A DNA stretch of 64,000 bases from Sycon ciliatum. Lineage: Eukaryota > Porifera > Calcarea > Leucosolenida > Sycettidae. The position numbers and the translations under genes were made by a program. This document shows, in pieces, positions 43,336-54,351 of this stretch (position 1 is its first letter; each line of letters begins with the position of its first letter). Below the pieces are notes generated by a model that worked only from the letters and a program-made list of their open reading frames with translations, made no database searches and was not told where the DNA came from. The DNA is taken from positions 2,750,013 to 2,814,012 of the forward strand of contig NC_088646.1 in NCBI RefSeq assembly GCF_964019385.1, read 5' to 3'.

Positions 43336-43507
43336 TGTCTTTGGGTACTCATTCCAAATCACCACAGTAACGCCGTATACTCACCGGATACTCGCGGGAG
43401 CTCTGGCCGCCACCCGCGGCCGTGTGAACTGCAGCCTCACGTTTCACTTCCTGCGGGCACCTGACAAACGTGGATTTGCCTGTCGTGTGAATCGCCTGTT
43501 ATCATCA
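43336..43507. other. Short intergenic spacer
   Basis: No gene. 43465-43490 contains a stretch that is the inverse of about 24 bp at 34409-34433 (CACACGACAGGCAAATCCAC). Confidence 0.5.
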
Positions 43508-43560
43508 TGATCATGGTTACACACGGAAAGTTGGGTGTGGTCCTCGAAAGAGTGCTCAAT

Positions 43561-43873
43561 AGGGCTTGAAAGTGCTACGTCACAGCATAGCAACAATTTC
43601 AAAAATTCAAAAAAACTGGATCCACTTGGATCCAGTTTTTGTATGGATCCAAGCACATTTCAAGCGGTCTTATCCACAGCATGGTGATGTAGCCAGTGAA
43701 ACTGACTGATTTGGCTAACTGGTGGCGAAATAAAAATCACACCTGCATGCGACATGAGTGGGTTGCTATGCACCCACATACTTGCAAAGTCACACCTTAG
43801 TGGATCCAAAAATAGAATTCTGATGTCAACTTACTACTCCCTGGCTGTTTTGACGTCATCACTTTCAAGCCCT
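43561..43873. mobile_element. TIR element (MITE), 313 bp
   Basis: The ends AGGGCTTGAAAGTG and CACTTTCAAGCCCT are perfect inverses. Comparison with PLE copy 1 (…GCTCAATGCACC…) shows the precise insertion point and an AT dinucleotide on both sides. There is no ORF. The superfamily is unclear because the empty site does not contain TA. Confidence 0.8.
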
Positions 43874-43928
43874 ATGCACCGGGGTGCAGAGCTTCATACA
43901 AAAGGAATAGAATACGAAGCTTGGGTCG

Positions 43929-43971
43929 GCTGTGACTCCGAGTTTCACGCCTATGGCGATCATCAGACAGC
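43929..43971 (-). ncRNA. Type I hammerhead ribozyme (PLE copy 2)
   Basis: The same 43-nt sequence as at 40544-40586 is present, with all core elements (CTGATGA, GAAA, GTC) and stems I and II kept. It is unaffected by the MITE located between it and the 3' end of the element. Confidence 0.85.
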
Positions 43972-44117
43972 AATGATTACAAAAACTCAATGAATGTTCT
44001 TGATATAGTGTGGTAAGGTGCCAGTGGAATCAGAGAATTTAAGCGCAAATAAGGTCAAGCGGTGATTCTATGCATGTACTTGCAAGATTAGCGCCAGACA
44101 TCAGGTGTAATCCTGGT

Positions 44118-44652
44118 TTATGTAACTGGAGGTGTGAAGTTAGATAGGTAGAATTTGTTCTCATGTCTGCACTTGGCCACTAGCTCCGATCGCTTGTTGA
44201 TGTTCATCCTTCTGTCAGCATGCAAGATCTCCAGCTTCTCACGCAGACAGAGAGGGCAGCGCTTGGTGGCATTGGAGTATGCTGGTGTTTGGGTGACAAC
44301 TGACCAACTGACGCTGTACCCGGCATTCTTGCGCTTCATGTCCCAGATGAGCTTCAACAACTCGGTACTCTTCTCCATTCGCTCATGCCTCATTGACGTC
44401 ATGTGTCCGTCGTATCGCTTCTTGAACGTCATTTCCGTTATTAAAGCCGAGGTACTCATTTCGTTCGTCTTTTCCGGTTTCTGTCACGCTGGCCTTGTAT
44501 ACGATTGACTGGATCTGGCAATTTCCATGCATGGGGCAGTTAACTTTATCCCTGCAGTTGCATCTTTTCTCTGTTCTCTGTTGATCATCTTTCTGCTTCT
44601 TCCGCAAGACCGAATTGTTGTGCGCCTTTAGTACACCAGACATGTTCTGCAT
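44118..44652 (-). pseudogene. PLE copy 2 GIY-YIG endonuclease (4-base insertion)
   Basis: It holds the same domain as in copy 1, uninterrupted by a transposon: IVYKASV, EYLG, then EMTFKKRYDGH, CPLCLREKLEIL, CRHENKF. Four extra bases sit exactly where copy 1 has its TTAA target (TTATTAAA on the plus strand instead of TTAA) and shift the frame. Confidence 0.8.
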
Positions 44653-44703
44653 GCAGCTGTAACTTACTTTTACTGCGTTACTGTTGAATATTGATCATGG
44701 TTA

Positions 44704-45984
44704 TCGATCTTGGCTGTGAGTTGACGCCACTGTGAGCTGTCGGCTGTGAGTTGTCGCGGTGACCTGTCGCGTTCCCTTTCGTAGGAAGTACAGTCACATC
44801 TCTAGTTACCATGGTTACATGATCATGTAACTAGAGATGTCTAGCTAGCACATTATTATTATGTACATGTCCAGTGCAGACTCATGACAGTTTCGTGAGA
44901 TGTAATGGGGTCGACCATGCGCGTGCACTTCGCGCGTGCAAACTTCCTACTTTACTATCCCATGCAAGTGCATGGCCCATGTTGGGTCTTTGCGATGTGA
45001 GCGCACCGCTCAGGGGTCGGATTTCAGTTGCCAGCACTGTAGTAACCAGGGAGTAGTATTTTACTACTCCCTGGTAGTAACCACGAAAGTGCAGAACGCA
45101 AAGTCCGTGCGAAAATTCGTACACACTTTCGCAAGGACGGACCGGACCGATCCGGCCGAGACTTCGTTCGAACAAGAGTACATAAACAGTTGTTTATGGA
45201 CTCTTGGTTCGAAGCAGAACCTCTCTTCGCTGCATCTGATAAGTAAAGTTTGCACGTCCGCGTAGGAAGTTTTGTCTGATAAGGGAGATTTTAGTGCTGG
45301 TCACGCTCTATTTGGGACAGTACGTACAGGGGATAAAGTTAGTTGATTAGACACCCTAATAAAACAAACCACAAATAATAATAATAATACGGTATGACCG
45401 ACTGACCTGTCAGTCTTTGTGACAAGTGCAGCAACTGAAATGTCGGGGGAGGTGTCGGGCTAGCCGAGGTAGCCAAGGGATAGCTCCTCGTTGCAAATAA
45501 TCACCGTTTTATATTAATTGTATGTACCTCCAGCCTCCAGCTCAGTGACATGGCACATGATGTGTCGACACCTGTGAGACGTCGACACCTGTGAGACAGT
45601 GAGTATAGTAACCCAGCCCTGCTTGTTGCAAGCTAGCCAGGTACTACAACGGCCCAGATCGGACTTCCAAAAACCAGCAGGACTGTTTTGTAGTGTTGCC
45701 AATGAATGGACGGTAGTCTATGCTTTCCAGTGTACATGTACATGTGCTGAGTTACTTGAAGATTCCTGTTCAGACCGAGACTTCCACCACTGAGTTCCAG
45801 ATGCATACTAGTGTTGCACCAAGACTATGCTAGATGCTGCGTAGATCTACGGTTGAAGCGGACGACACTATGCTGTGATCTAACTCCGTTTGTGAAAACG
45901 AGTCCTGAGACCTGGAGCTTCTCGAGAGATTTCTGAGAGCTTCGTACAGTTCCACTCTGCTCCTGCCTTCAATCTTGAACGGAC
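44704..45984. other. Intergenic, 5' flank of the GT31-like gene
   Basis: Two short hairpins stand out: CATCTCTAGTTAC at 44796 facing its near-inverse ending at 44839, and CCAGGGAGTAGTA / TACTACTCCCTGG at 45046-45074. A short (AAT)n occurs at 45375-45390. No ORF with similarity and no clear promoter motif were found. Confidence 0.4.
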
Positions 45985-46908
45985 ATGCGCCCGCTTCTTG
46001 CATGCGTGGGTAGTTGTTTGGTCCTTGCCGCTCTTTGGTTCGTTTTACCGTCTCATCCAGGTACGGGACAGCATCGATGTGTAGACGAAGAGAGTGGTCG
46101 AGCATCAGCTACGAATGTTGATCCTGTAGGAGATAAAGACATTCTGTACTTTGTGAAAGCATGCAAGCGTTTCCAGCAGCGGTCCCTGCGATTGTACCAA
46201 GCATGGGGAAACAAAGTGGCGAATGTTATCTTCTCAACTGACCAGTTGCTGGATGGCATTCCTAAGCGATTACAACGCATAGAGCCATTCGATCAACCTG
46301 GAGATGTGTCTTTCCAGAAGGAAGCTGAGCACTGGTTTCATGCTGCCAGCTGTGGCACTACCTGGACCAACCTTAGGAAAGTCTTGAAAGAGGAGGAATA
46401 TATGAATATGAAGTGGATGACATTTGTTGATGATGATACGTTCGTCATTCGTGATAATGTGCCGAAGTACTTCTCGACACTGTTTTCCGCTAAGCCGCAG
46501 TTTCTTACCCTGTCCTCTGCCGAGAGACTACATTGGTATCCCAGAAAAACTGCTTGGTCCTCACTGATGACAGTAGGTTCAACAGCAGCTGGAGTTGTCT
46601 ATAGCAAAGGTTTGATGGACCGCGTGCGTGCGGATCAGCAGAACATTTCCAGCCGTCCCGATGTCTATAAGCATTGCCGCCGTGCAAAGTATGCCGATGA
46701 TGTGGCCATTAGTTTGCTTGCTAGTGTCGACTACAACCTGAGGGTACTGGATCGACCTGATCTACAAGGTTATCATGTACACAACCTTATGTCAAGCAAA
46801 GAGGTAATGCCACTAACCATGCACACTCAACAACGCGTAAATTCTGCACAAATAACAAATTTGATAGCGCTGGCTGCTAAGTACTATGCCGGTGAGAAAG
46901 GCCACTAG
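45985..46908 (+). CDS. Fringe/GT31-like glycosyltransferase, type II membrane protein
   Basis: A single uninterrupted 307-codon frame from ATG 45985. Residues about 4-22 (LLACVGSCLVLAALWFVLP) form a signal anchor after a short basic cytoplasmic end, as in Golgi transferases. The lumenal part has ILYFVKACKRFQQRS, NVIFSTD (about 78-85), KWMTFVDDDTFVI (about 145-157) with the metal-binding DDD of Fringe-type beta-1,3-glycosyltransferases, and AGVVYSKGL and YADDVAIS downstream, matching acceptor/donor-site blocks of the Fringe/C1GALT family. Length and layout suit the family. The acceptor sugar cannot be told. It is likely a true host gene or a retrocopy without introns; the frame is intact. Confidence 0.75.
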   Translation: MRPLLACVGSCLVLAALWFVLPSHPGTGQHRCVDEESGRASATNVDPVGDKDILYFVKACKRFQQRSLRLYQAWGNKVANVIFSTDQLLDGIPKRLQRIEPFDQPGDVSFQKEAEHWFHAASCGTTWTNLRKVLKEEEYMNMKWMTFVDDDTFVIRDNVPKYFSTLFSAKPQFLTLSSAERLHWYPRKTAWSSLMTVGSTAAGVVYSKGLMDRVRADQQNISSRPDVYKHCRRAKYADDVAISLLASVDYNLRVLDRPDLQGYHVHNLMSSKEVMPLTMHTQQRVNSAQITNLIALAAKYYAGEKGH

Positions 46909-47835
46909 GCTAGCCCTGAAGATCCAGTTAGCAGTCGTGTTGTCCATTGCCGTTGGCTGTGCCTCTTCTCTTCTTCCGTCTTTACTGTTTCCTCCCGTTG
47001 TTAATGGATAAGACTTTAGTTAGTGATGTGGAGACAAAGGTTTATTAGAACGATGAGCAATATACCGTATGTCCGCACCTTTAAATCCATGACGGCGGTA
47101 TATTCGATTACATTGTGCTAGCACACGTAACGGCATTCGAGTACAGACGACTGTGGGCGTTATGTTCTCTTGCTACTACTGCACTGCACTGCACTGCACT
47201 GCACTGCACTGTAACCAGCATGACTGTACGTAGGTGCTGCTCGTAGATCTACATGTACATGTACATGCAGCACATAGCTGGCTCTATTGCATGCGTACAT
47301 GGTTTTTCTTCTTCTTTTCGGTATCTTCCCACTAGCATCAACAGTACTGGGGGCTATGTACTCTTTTTTTCTTTTTCTTTTTTGTAACAAGTATTTATTT
47401 GGGTAACAATGAGAAAAATCAAAGCGAAGACAATTGTACAACTAACACGTACTCTTCCTAGCACTAGTCTTTAGGGTGCTGAATCGAATGGTCTGGGTCC
47501 GAGGAAGCTGAGATGCTCACTTTCTACTTTATTCCCAATCGAATTCGCCACTTCCACCGAAACAGGGTGACTGCACCCTACTACACGTAGATGGGGATTT
47601 GTATGCAAAATGTCACTATTAAAAGCGCCATTTCGTTCTAATAAAGCATGGATGAGCGCGATTGGCCCATATGTTGTAGTCTTTTGGAGGCTGAGTCGAC
47701 TGCTTTTGGTCCAAGAAGGCTGCGATGCAGCGTTCGGCCCATATTCCCAATCGAACAAGGGAAGAGAAAGAAAGAGGGCAAACAAAAACAATCACTCAAG
47801 CGTACAATACTGCTACGATGCTAAGGAAAGAGTGT
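46909..47835. other. Intergenic, CACTG pentamer repeat
   Basis: (CACTG)n at 47176-47211 is the clearest element, followed by overlapping ACATGTA palindromes at 47250-47263. A minus-strand ORF of 106 codons (47471-47791) has no recognisable similarity and is not called. Confidence 0.5.
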
Positions 47836-48330
47836 GAGGCTGCGTTTACATGACAACGATTTGTGTTTACACGACAACGAAGTACGACCTAAACGGAACG
47901 AAATCGTTGCATTTACTACTATCGTTTACACGACAACGCCCGAAAACGATATCTAAACGGAACGAAATGGAAACGCACTTCAAAGTGTTTTGAAACGTTT
48001 CCAAAACGTTTTCGTTCTCATGTAAACGGTGAAAACTGTGAAAACGATTGGAAACGGAGCGCGGTCATGGAAACCATTCAGCGCAGGACTATATTTCGCG
48101 GGAAATACCCAACCGTTGCGACCACCAGCACGTACCAACTCCAACTAACGTGTTACTTCCCGCCCTTGCGCCAAGCCAGCACGTGCTCCAGCCTGATCGG
48201 CCGTTTTCCGTTTTCGTGTAAACGGTTCAAAATGATTTGCCGTTCTCGTGTAAACGGTTTGAAAACGATTCGAGGCCAGCCCGTTTTCGTTCCGTTTCGT
48301 TTCGTTTCGTCTCCGTGTAAACGCAGCCTG
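47836..48330. mobile_element. hAT-like MITE, about 495 bp
   Basis: The ends AGGCTGCGTTTACA and TGTAAACGCAGCCT are inverted, with AGAGTGT on both sides (47829-47835, 48331-48337). Many subterminal copies of GTTTACACGACAACG-like and GTAAACGG motifs in both orientations are present, which is common in hAT-type elements. There is no ORF of transposase type. Confidence 0.75.
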
Positions 48331-48856
48331 AGAGTGTTGTCACATAATCTTTTAAATGCATAGGTCTGGTTTAACCGATAGAAATTAAGTTCAAAACAAA
48401 CAACACTGACCCAAGAATCATTATACGCAAACGACACGGTTCACTGAACAACTTAATGCTTTCAAAACACTGCTGACTTCTTCTTCTGAGTGTTTTGTTT
48501 TTGTTCACCCTCTCTCTTTCTCTTTCCTTACTAATGTGTTGGTATGTCTCACAACCAGTTCCCAACAGGTGGCAAAACCTTGTTACTGTTTAGCTACGTT
48601 GTGCAAAGACTACCGGTATGTACCTGTACATGCCGGTAGTGTGGTGCAGGCCCGGCGTAGCAGCCTCATCCTGCTTGATCCGTCAGCAAGATGCAACCTC
48701 GATTAGCACCCCCCCCCCCCCCCCCCCCCCAGTGGGCCGCCACTGCACGAACACGCACACCAATACTCACATCATAAGTTAGTTCGGAACTAATAAGAAA
48801 CCCCTGACCACTCTTGATCCAATTACAGGCAAGGTTTGCTAGAGCTCTACTACTAA
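48331..48856. other. Intergenic, poly-C run
   Basis: A run of about 22 C at 48709-48730. A palindromic pair TACCGGTATGTACC / GTACATGCCGGTA lies near 48611-48638. No gene. Confidence 0.5.
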
Positions 48857-49309
48857 GGGGTCGTCCACAAATATCGATGTTTTTTTAGAGAAGATATTCG
48901 TTCGTTTGGGGGGGGGGAGGAGGGGGTTTGGGCCCTGTTCGTTTCGCCTTTGAGAAAAAAATATCGAACTGTATGGACGGGCACTGTTCGAACATGTAGT
49001 TTATGACCTACACAAAGTGAAAGTCAACCTCGTGAGCATAGCCATAGCAAGGTTGTTCGACCGTGGCAACATAAACCTACGTGTACATGTAGGTGTATGG
49101 TGAAATTAAAGTTGCAGCTGGTCACGTTTCATGAGGAAATTATTATTATTATGATTTAAATTTTGAATAGGGAAATTGAACTTCGTTAAAAAATATCGAT
49201 CCTTTGCATAAACATGTGTAGTTCGTTTTGAGGGGGGAGAATGAACAAAATTAATTATCATCAAGTAATTATCATCTTGAAAAAAATATCGATATTTACG
49301 GGCGGCCCC
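48857..49309. mobile_element. Harbinger-like MITE, 453 bp, TSD TAA
   Basis: The ends GGGGTCGTCCACAAATATCGAT and (inverse) GGGGCCGCCCGTAAATATCGAT face each other, with TAA on both sides (48854-48856, 49310-49312). A 3-bp TWA duplication and GG-rich TIRs fit PIF/Harbinger. The interior has a G-run and no ORF of note. Confidence 0.7.
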
Positions 49310-49312
49310 TAA

Positions 49313-50149
49313 AAAAAATTGCATTTGATCACACTTCTTCTAAATCTGTCTTCAATTCTAAACTTTAAAGTGCTCCCTAGAATCACTAGCTTATCGTCGT
49401 CAAATCATCAGTCTCACCACTTTTCACAGATATGTTTTCCAATATCGTGATCACCTTGCTGATTTCCATTTCAACATTACGAATAGTGAGCGACGAGTCA
49501 CCGACGACCAAATAAAATCATTCTTCCCAAATTTAAATCATTGTCTAAGTCTCTGACCGAATGCACTTGAGTAGCCACGTCACGTTCTATCCAGTGCAGC
49601 CGCTAAGCGCCTCTTGCCCCCCCCCTTTTTTTTGCCCGAAAGTTGGTCCGGCAGTTGCTGGACTTGCCTACGCCCTCCACCTGCACCTGGTGTAGTAGCA
49701 GTAGAAGTACTAGTAATAGTATGCACGCCAAGTGATTTACTGTCTGTAAAGAAGAGAGACATCCCTTTGAATGCCAGCGACCTAGAAGGAGCACGAGCAT
49801 TTGCTGCAGAGACAGAAGCGGACTTGGCTTAATTTCAGTGTATTCTCATGCATTGTTCTTTGGCCTTTGTACGCGTGCTGTGGTATTATTATTAAAGAAG
49901 AGATAGAAAGGTGAGGCCTGTAGTTCATGATGGCTATAGGCTATAGTATGTTGCATTGACCGTAGATCACTAATAAACTTCCAAATGCCACATTGAAATG
50001 TGCACCACTTCAAGTACACTACTATGATATCCCCCACCAAATGGGCATTCGTTCTCGGAGTGGCAGGCACCCACCATTCTTTATGCCTGGATCAGATTTG
50101 TTGTATTTGGGCTACCATTTCTCTACCCAATAACTGCGCGCAGCGGCAC
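49313..50149. other. Intergenic
   Basis: There is no similarity to coding sequence. A mixed C/T run occurs at 49617-49633. A 72-codon plus-strand frame (49614-49832) and its overlapping minus frames are not supported as genes. Confidence 0.4.
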
Positions 50150-50700
50150 CACCCCGTCCAGTTGCTGATGCGGGCCTACCGATTGAACTAGCGTATGCTG
50201 ATGACGTTGATTTCATCAACAAATAATTATGACGTTGATTTCATCAGTACATCTCCAGGCTGGCTGAATGACCTGGAAGCTACTGCGATTTCCGTCTTGC
50301 CAACTGGTCACTGAGTGTCAACCCAAGTAAAACAGAACGTACTCAGGTGCACAGAAGCAACGACAGGATTGGTGAGGAGTGGAGAATGGTCCGAAAACTA
50401 GGATCTCTGCTTGGCGACGAGGCTGACGTAGCACGGCGGAAGCAGCTTGCTACAGCGGCCTTCACATCAATGTTTAGCCTCTGCCTCTGGAAACGGAGAT
50501 CTGCTGTGAGTGAGCGTCTGCACCTGCGAGTATACTCGGCGTTCGTCCTAAGGTACCCGTTCTAACATACAACTGTGGCACTTGGGGCCTCACACAATCT
50601 GCTCACCAGAAGTTGGATGCCTTCCACCGACGTCAGTTGCAATCTCTCCTTGGCATCAAATGGCCACAGCGCATCTCCAAAGATTCGACTCCGTGAGTAC
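50150..50700 (+). pseudogene. LINE reverse transcriptase fragment
   Basis: The plus strand reads LAYADDVDFIN (about 50190), LSVNPSKTE, then EEWRMVRKLGSLLGDEADVARRKQLATAAF, RLHLRVYSAFVL and, after frame changes, a segment resembling LDAFHRRQLRSLLGIKWPQRIS. This is the region from the RT catalytic box to the post-RT part of a LINE, broken by stops and frame changes. A 28-bp near-duplication of ATGACGTTGATTTCATCA sits just after the YADD box. Confidence 0.6.
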
Positions 50701-50807
50701 CGAGTGTCATTATTCGCAAAGTTGACTGTATGCCTGTTTTGATTTCCACTATAAATAAAGTACACACACACACACACACCTGGTCCTGGTATACACTGCC
50801 ACGTAGG

Positions 50808-52022
50808 TCACGTGTTTCTCGTTGAGCGAGACGGAGACGAGAGGAGACATGAGCGTTGGTGACGGGATAAGTCGTTTCGCCTTTTGAAACGCCTCTGGCA
50901 ATTCTGACATTGCAATTGGAACTTGTCCCTTTCATCAGCAGTTGGGCGCCTGGTGGATCGGTTGCAGTTGTGGATAGCAAAGCCCCGGATCGACACACAC
51001 ACACACACCTGTCCTGTCCTGTAGAGCCACTACCACTAGGGTCAGTCACGTGGGCCCCGGAGGGGAAGCAGAGAGAGAGAAAGAGCACGCCACCCGATGG
51101 CGCTCCAGATGCGAGACTAGCCGGAACCGGCGAGAGCAGATCAGTGTCTGCTCCAGGATTGTAGGACAGCCGGGTACACGTGTACCTGGCACAACCATTT
51201 CAACCGGGTCGGAGCCGGGCACACATGTACCTGGCGCTGTCTCACCAGCCGAGTCACATGCTTTAACTGGTTGGTTGGTTTATTTTAATTCGGACAATAA
51301 ACGGGAACTAGGCCCAATGATATAAAGGCGAATGGATAAGCCGCATTTAGAAAAGAGAGGACAGGAATTAGAAAATTACGAAAGAAGAAGAAGTATCTGA
51401 CACCTACAAGCCATGTAGTCAGTCCTTTCGAAGTTCGAAAGTGTAAAGTACCAACCGGTTCACAGGTGACCCGGTACTATATTTTCAACCCGGTCCAAGC
51501 GCCGCCCAACCGGGTGGATTACCCGGCTCACCCGGCGCTGGAGCAGACACTGCAGATACACATATGCGGGAACTTGTCCCGTTCTCTGGCCGTTGGTCGG
51601 TGGCAGGGCGTTGAACAGCGATGGTGGTTGCGTCCCTGGGTTGAGCGGAAACAACGATTGCAGGTGTCACAGTGAGCATTGCAGCACCTCCGAGCGGTAG
51701 TGTCACCGGTGACAACAGCAGCTGGTTCGGTCAGTACTGGGCACGAGGTAGAAGCGGAGCAACGATGCACAGCCAAGCCTCCGCGACTCCGGAACCAAAG
51801 ATGACACCGAGGGCACTGACATGCACCTCTCTGCTCCGAAACCGGCTTCTGCCGTTCAGCCGTGCACTTGTGCCTAGCGAGGTCACCCTGACGTGCGAAG
51901 TGCCGGGCGCATGTGAAACAAGTCACCGGCGCCGGTACGAGGGGATCCGGGGCCGTCCGAGGTGTAAGCCAACCTCCAGTCTGGGCGAGAGTCACAGGCC
52001 ACTTTGTACCAGTCCGCTTCAA
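50808..52022 (-). pseudogene. Zinc-finger tail of the LINE
   Basis: Five C2HC-like fingers can be read on the minus strand: CFTCARHFARQGDLARHKC, CPRCHLWFRSRGGLAVHRC and CDTCNRCF....HHRC (about 51930-51600), a finger interrupted by the MITE and continued as FRLVSHLERHRVAC (about 51100), and CQNCQRRFKRRNDLSRHQRSC (about 50900). They follow the post-RT region directly and are probably used for nucleic-acid binding by the LINE protein. Confidence 0.65.
51142..51552. mobile_element. TIR element (MITE) family X, copy 1, TSD CAGAT
   Basis: The ends CAGTGTCTGCTCC and (inverse) GGAGCAGACACTG are flanked by 5-bp CAGAT on both sides (51137-51141, 51553-51557). It is 411 bp long, non-coding, and nearly the same sequence as copy 2 at 57949-58381. 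The interior has paired GGTACACGTGTACC-like palindromes. Five-bp TSDs occur in Transib and some hAT groups; the superfamily is not assigned. Confidence 0.9.
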
Positions 52023-52039
52023 GGTCTCGTGAGCGAAGG

Positions 52040-53863
52040 TCCTTTAAAGCGCAGTCTTTCCACCGCCGACGTGAGCCATGTGCCGGGCGACGAGATGGCA
52101 GGGTGCCGAACAGCAACTGTTTGGGCAATCGCACGTCATCCATGCGGGCGACATGGCCTAGCCACTCGAGGCGCCGATGCTGAACCTTGGTGACGATGGT
52201 TTCAGAGTCACCCCACCACTCAAGCAGCTGGCTGTTGGATATGTGGTCATCCCAGCAACGATGGCGTGTGATACCCAATATCGACCGCACGCATCGCATG
52301 TGGAAAACAGACATGCGACGGAGGTCCTGCTTCAGCGGCGTCCAGCACTCGGACACATACAGGAGCAGAGACAGGACACAAGCATTAAACACACAGCGTT
52401 TAATATGAAGATCTAAGTTCTTGTTCCTGAAAACAGATTGCTGCAGAGCACCACAAGCCCGGGACGCACTTGCCACCCGAGCACTGATATCCTGCGAAGA
52501 TCGGCCGCCACAGTGGATGATACACCCCAGGTACTTGAACTCCGGCACACACTAAATGTCCACACCGGCAAGCTGTATGGGCGCCTGGTCCGCAGCCGTG
52601 ATGCCAGCTCCCGCAACCAAGAACTTGGTTTTGGTCGCGCTCACGGTGAGGCCGAACTCTGAAGCGGTCGAGTTGAACAGGTCCAAGGCAATCTCAGCAC
52701 CAGCACGCGATGTTGCAAACAGGGAGGAATCGTCCGCGAACTGTGCCTCTAGGGCGGTGGCAGCGGTGTCAGCCCGGCCTGCCTTGCGATACAGTTGAAC
52801 CTCACCATAGTGGTAGCTGAACTCGAAACCATTGCCAGGAATACCTGACCCTCTGTTGCCACTTGGTGACTACTGCCCACATGAAGATGTTGAAGAGGAC
52901 AGGAGCCATAGTGCAGCCTTGCCGCAGGCCGTTGGTAACGCTAAACGGATCCACGTCTGTGCCACTCACGCGCAATACTGCAGACATCTCATGGTGGAAA
53001 GACCGGATTACTGCAATCATGGGGGGAGGGACACCAGCACGGGAGAGCACCTGCCAGAGGCACTCACGGGGCACGGAGTCGTAGGCCTTCTTCAGGTCAA
53101 TGAAGACGAAGAAACCCTTGGCTGTATGCTCGATGGTCTTCTCGAGCAGCTGCCGTACGCTGAACACCATGTCCGTGCAGGATCTACCTCGCCGAAAGCC
53201 GCATTGTGATTCCGGGAGGAAGCTGCTGGCCAGGCCCTGGAGTCTCGTCTGAATGAGACTCGCCAGGACCTTGCCGGCAACATCGAGCAGCGCGATGCCA
53301 CGCCAGTTGTCGCATCGGGTCAGGTCCCCTTTCTTCGGAATTGGTACCAGGGTAGCGTCTACCCACTCCTGCGGCACTTGGCCGGCACGCCACACATCTC
53401 CGAATAGCTCCACAAGCGTGTTGTTCAGCGACTCACCCCCTGCCTTTACCATCTCCGGCAAGACGCCCGAGGCTCCAGCAGCCTTGCCATTCTTCAAGCG
53501 AGCAACGGCGCGGCACACTTCGCGCAGCGTGGGAGGTTCAGCGAGGTCTTCGGCAAGCGGTAGTTGAGGGATACCATTCAGCGCGTTCGGTGTCCAAGTG
53601 CTCATGACGTTGAGCACTCCAGAGAAGTGCCTTCCCCAGCGCTGTCCCTGCTCACGTGGTGACGTGCATATATTTCCGTTCTCGTCAACGATCGCTGCTG
53701 TCCGTACTGGTTGAAGGCCGCGCCCAGCAGACTGGAGGTCATGGATACATTTCCACACGACAGCGCCATTGAAACGGGCGTCGGTGGCCGCCTGAGCTTT
53801 AGCTTTGATCGATACAACAATCAGATGGTGGAACGTCGTACAATACACTTTGGACATCGTCAA
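52040..53863 (-). pseudogene. LINE RT and post-RT region
   Basis: The RT frame 53863-52802 has RLKNGKAAGASGVLPEMVK, WRGIALLDVAGKVLA, FRRGRSCTDMVF, VFIDLKKAYDSVPRE (palm Asp) and GLRQGCTMAPVLFNIF. The catalytic box FADDSS follows at about 52740 after a frame change. After a stop near 52554 comes VPEFKYLGCII, then LEWLGHVARMDDVRLPKQLLF and RRRWKD (about 52180-52070), the usual post-RT region. At least two disabling changes are present. Confidence 0.8.
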
Positions 53864-53886
53864 AGAGTTTTTCTTTCACAGTGCGA

Positions 53887-54351
53887 CTAGCTGCGTAAGT
53901 CACAAACCACAGTGAAACTCTTAGCTGACCCATCAACGAGGGCGAACTGTAGGCGGGCAGATACAACGCGAGAACTCACCGCCTTCCAGACGCAGCCACC
54001 AGCTCTCCACGCGCTCGCAGCGCAACTATCCAAAACAATTGCGACTCCTTCTCCTCGGCGGCGAGAGTCGTCTGCGCCAGGAGCTGGACGGCCAGAGCTG
54101 AGGATAGTGAAACCGTCCACAACGTAGCTTTCCTGTCCAAACCAGTGAGTCTCCTGCAGGCCTGCTGCGGCGATATCAAATCTCCGTAGTTCCGCCACAA
54201 CCCGATTAATTTTTTTGTTTTCAACTACTCGGCCAGAAACGCTTGCCGTCTCAATGGCTCCGTCTCGCTCCACCAGAGACCTGACATTCCAGCATCCAAA
54301 GCGCAACAGATGGCGTCTCCTTCTCTCTCTCCTCTCTTCAACAAATTTCAT
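53887..54351 (-). pseudogene. LINE AP endonuclease, truncated
   Basis: From ATG 54351: FGCWNVRSL (catalytic Asn), FDIAAAGLQETHW (catalytic Glu) and GEGVAIVLD. The frame stops after about 154 residues, and the SDH-type end of the domain is missing between here and the RT, so the domain is internally deleted. Confidence 0.75.

Larger units (their letters stand above)
43520..44691 (-). mobile_element. Penelope-like element copy 2, 12-bp TSD
   Basis: A second 5'-truncated copy of the same PLE family and orientation, flanked by TGATCATGGTTA (43508-43519 and 44692-44703). It has no RT. It carries the endonuclease, a hammerhead ribozyme and a 313-bp TIR element (43561-43873), but not the TTAA element of copy 1. 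Confidence 0.85.

Noticed and set aside
47471..47791. 106-codon minus-strand ORF with a hydrophobic start
   Set aside because: No similarity, no splice or promoter support, low complexity context near MITEs.
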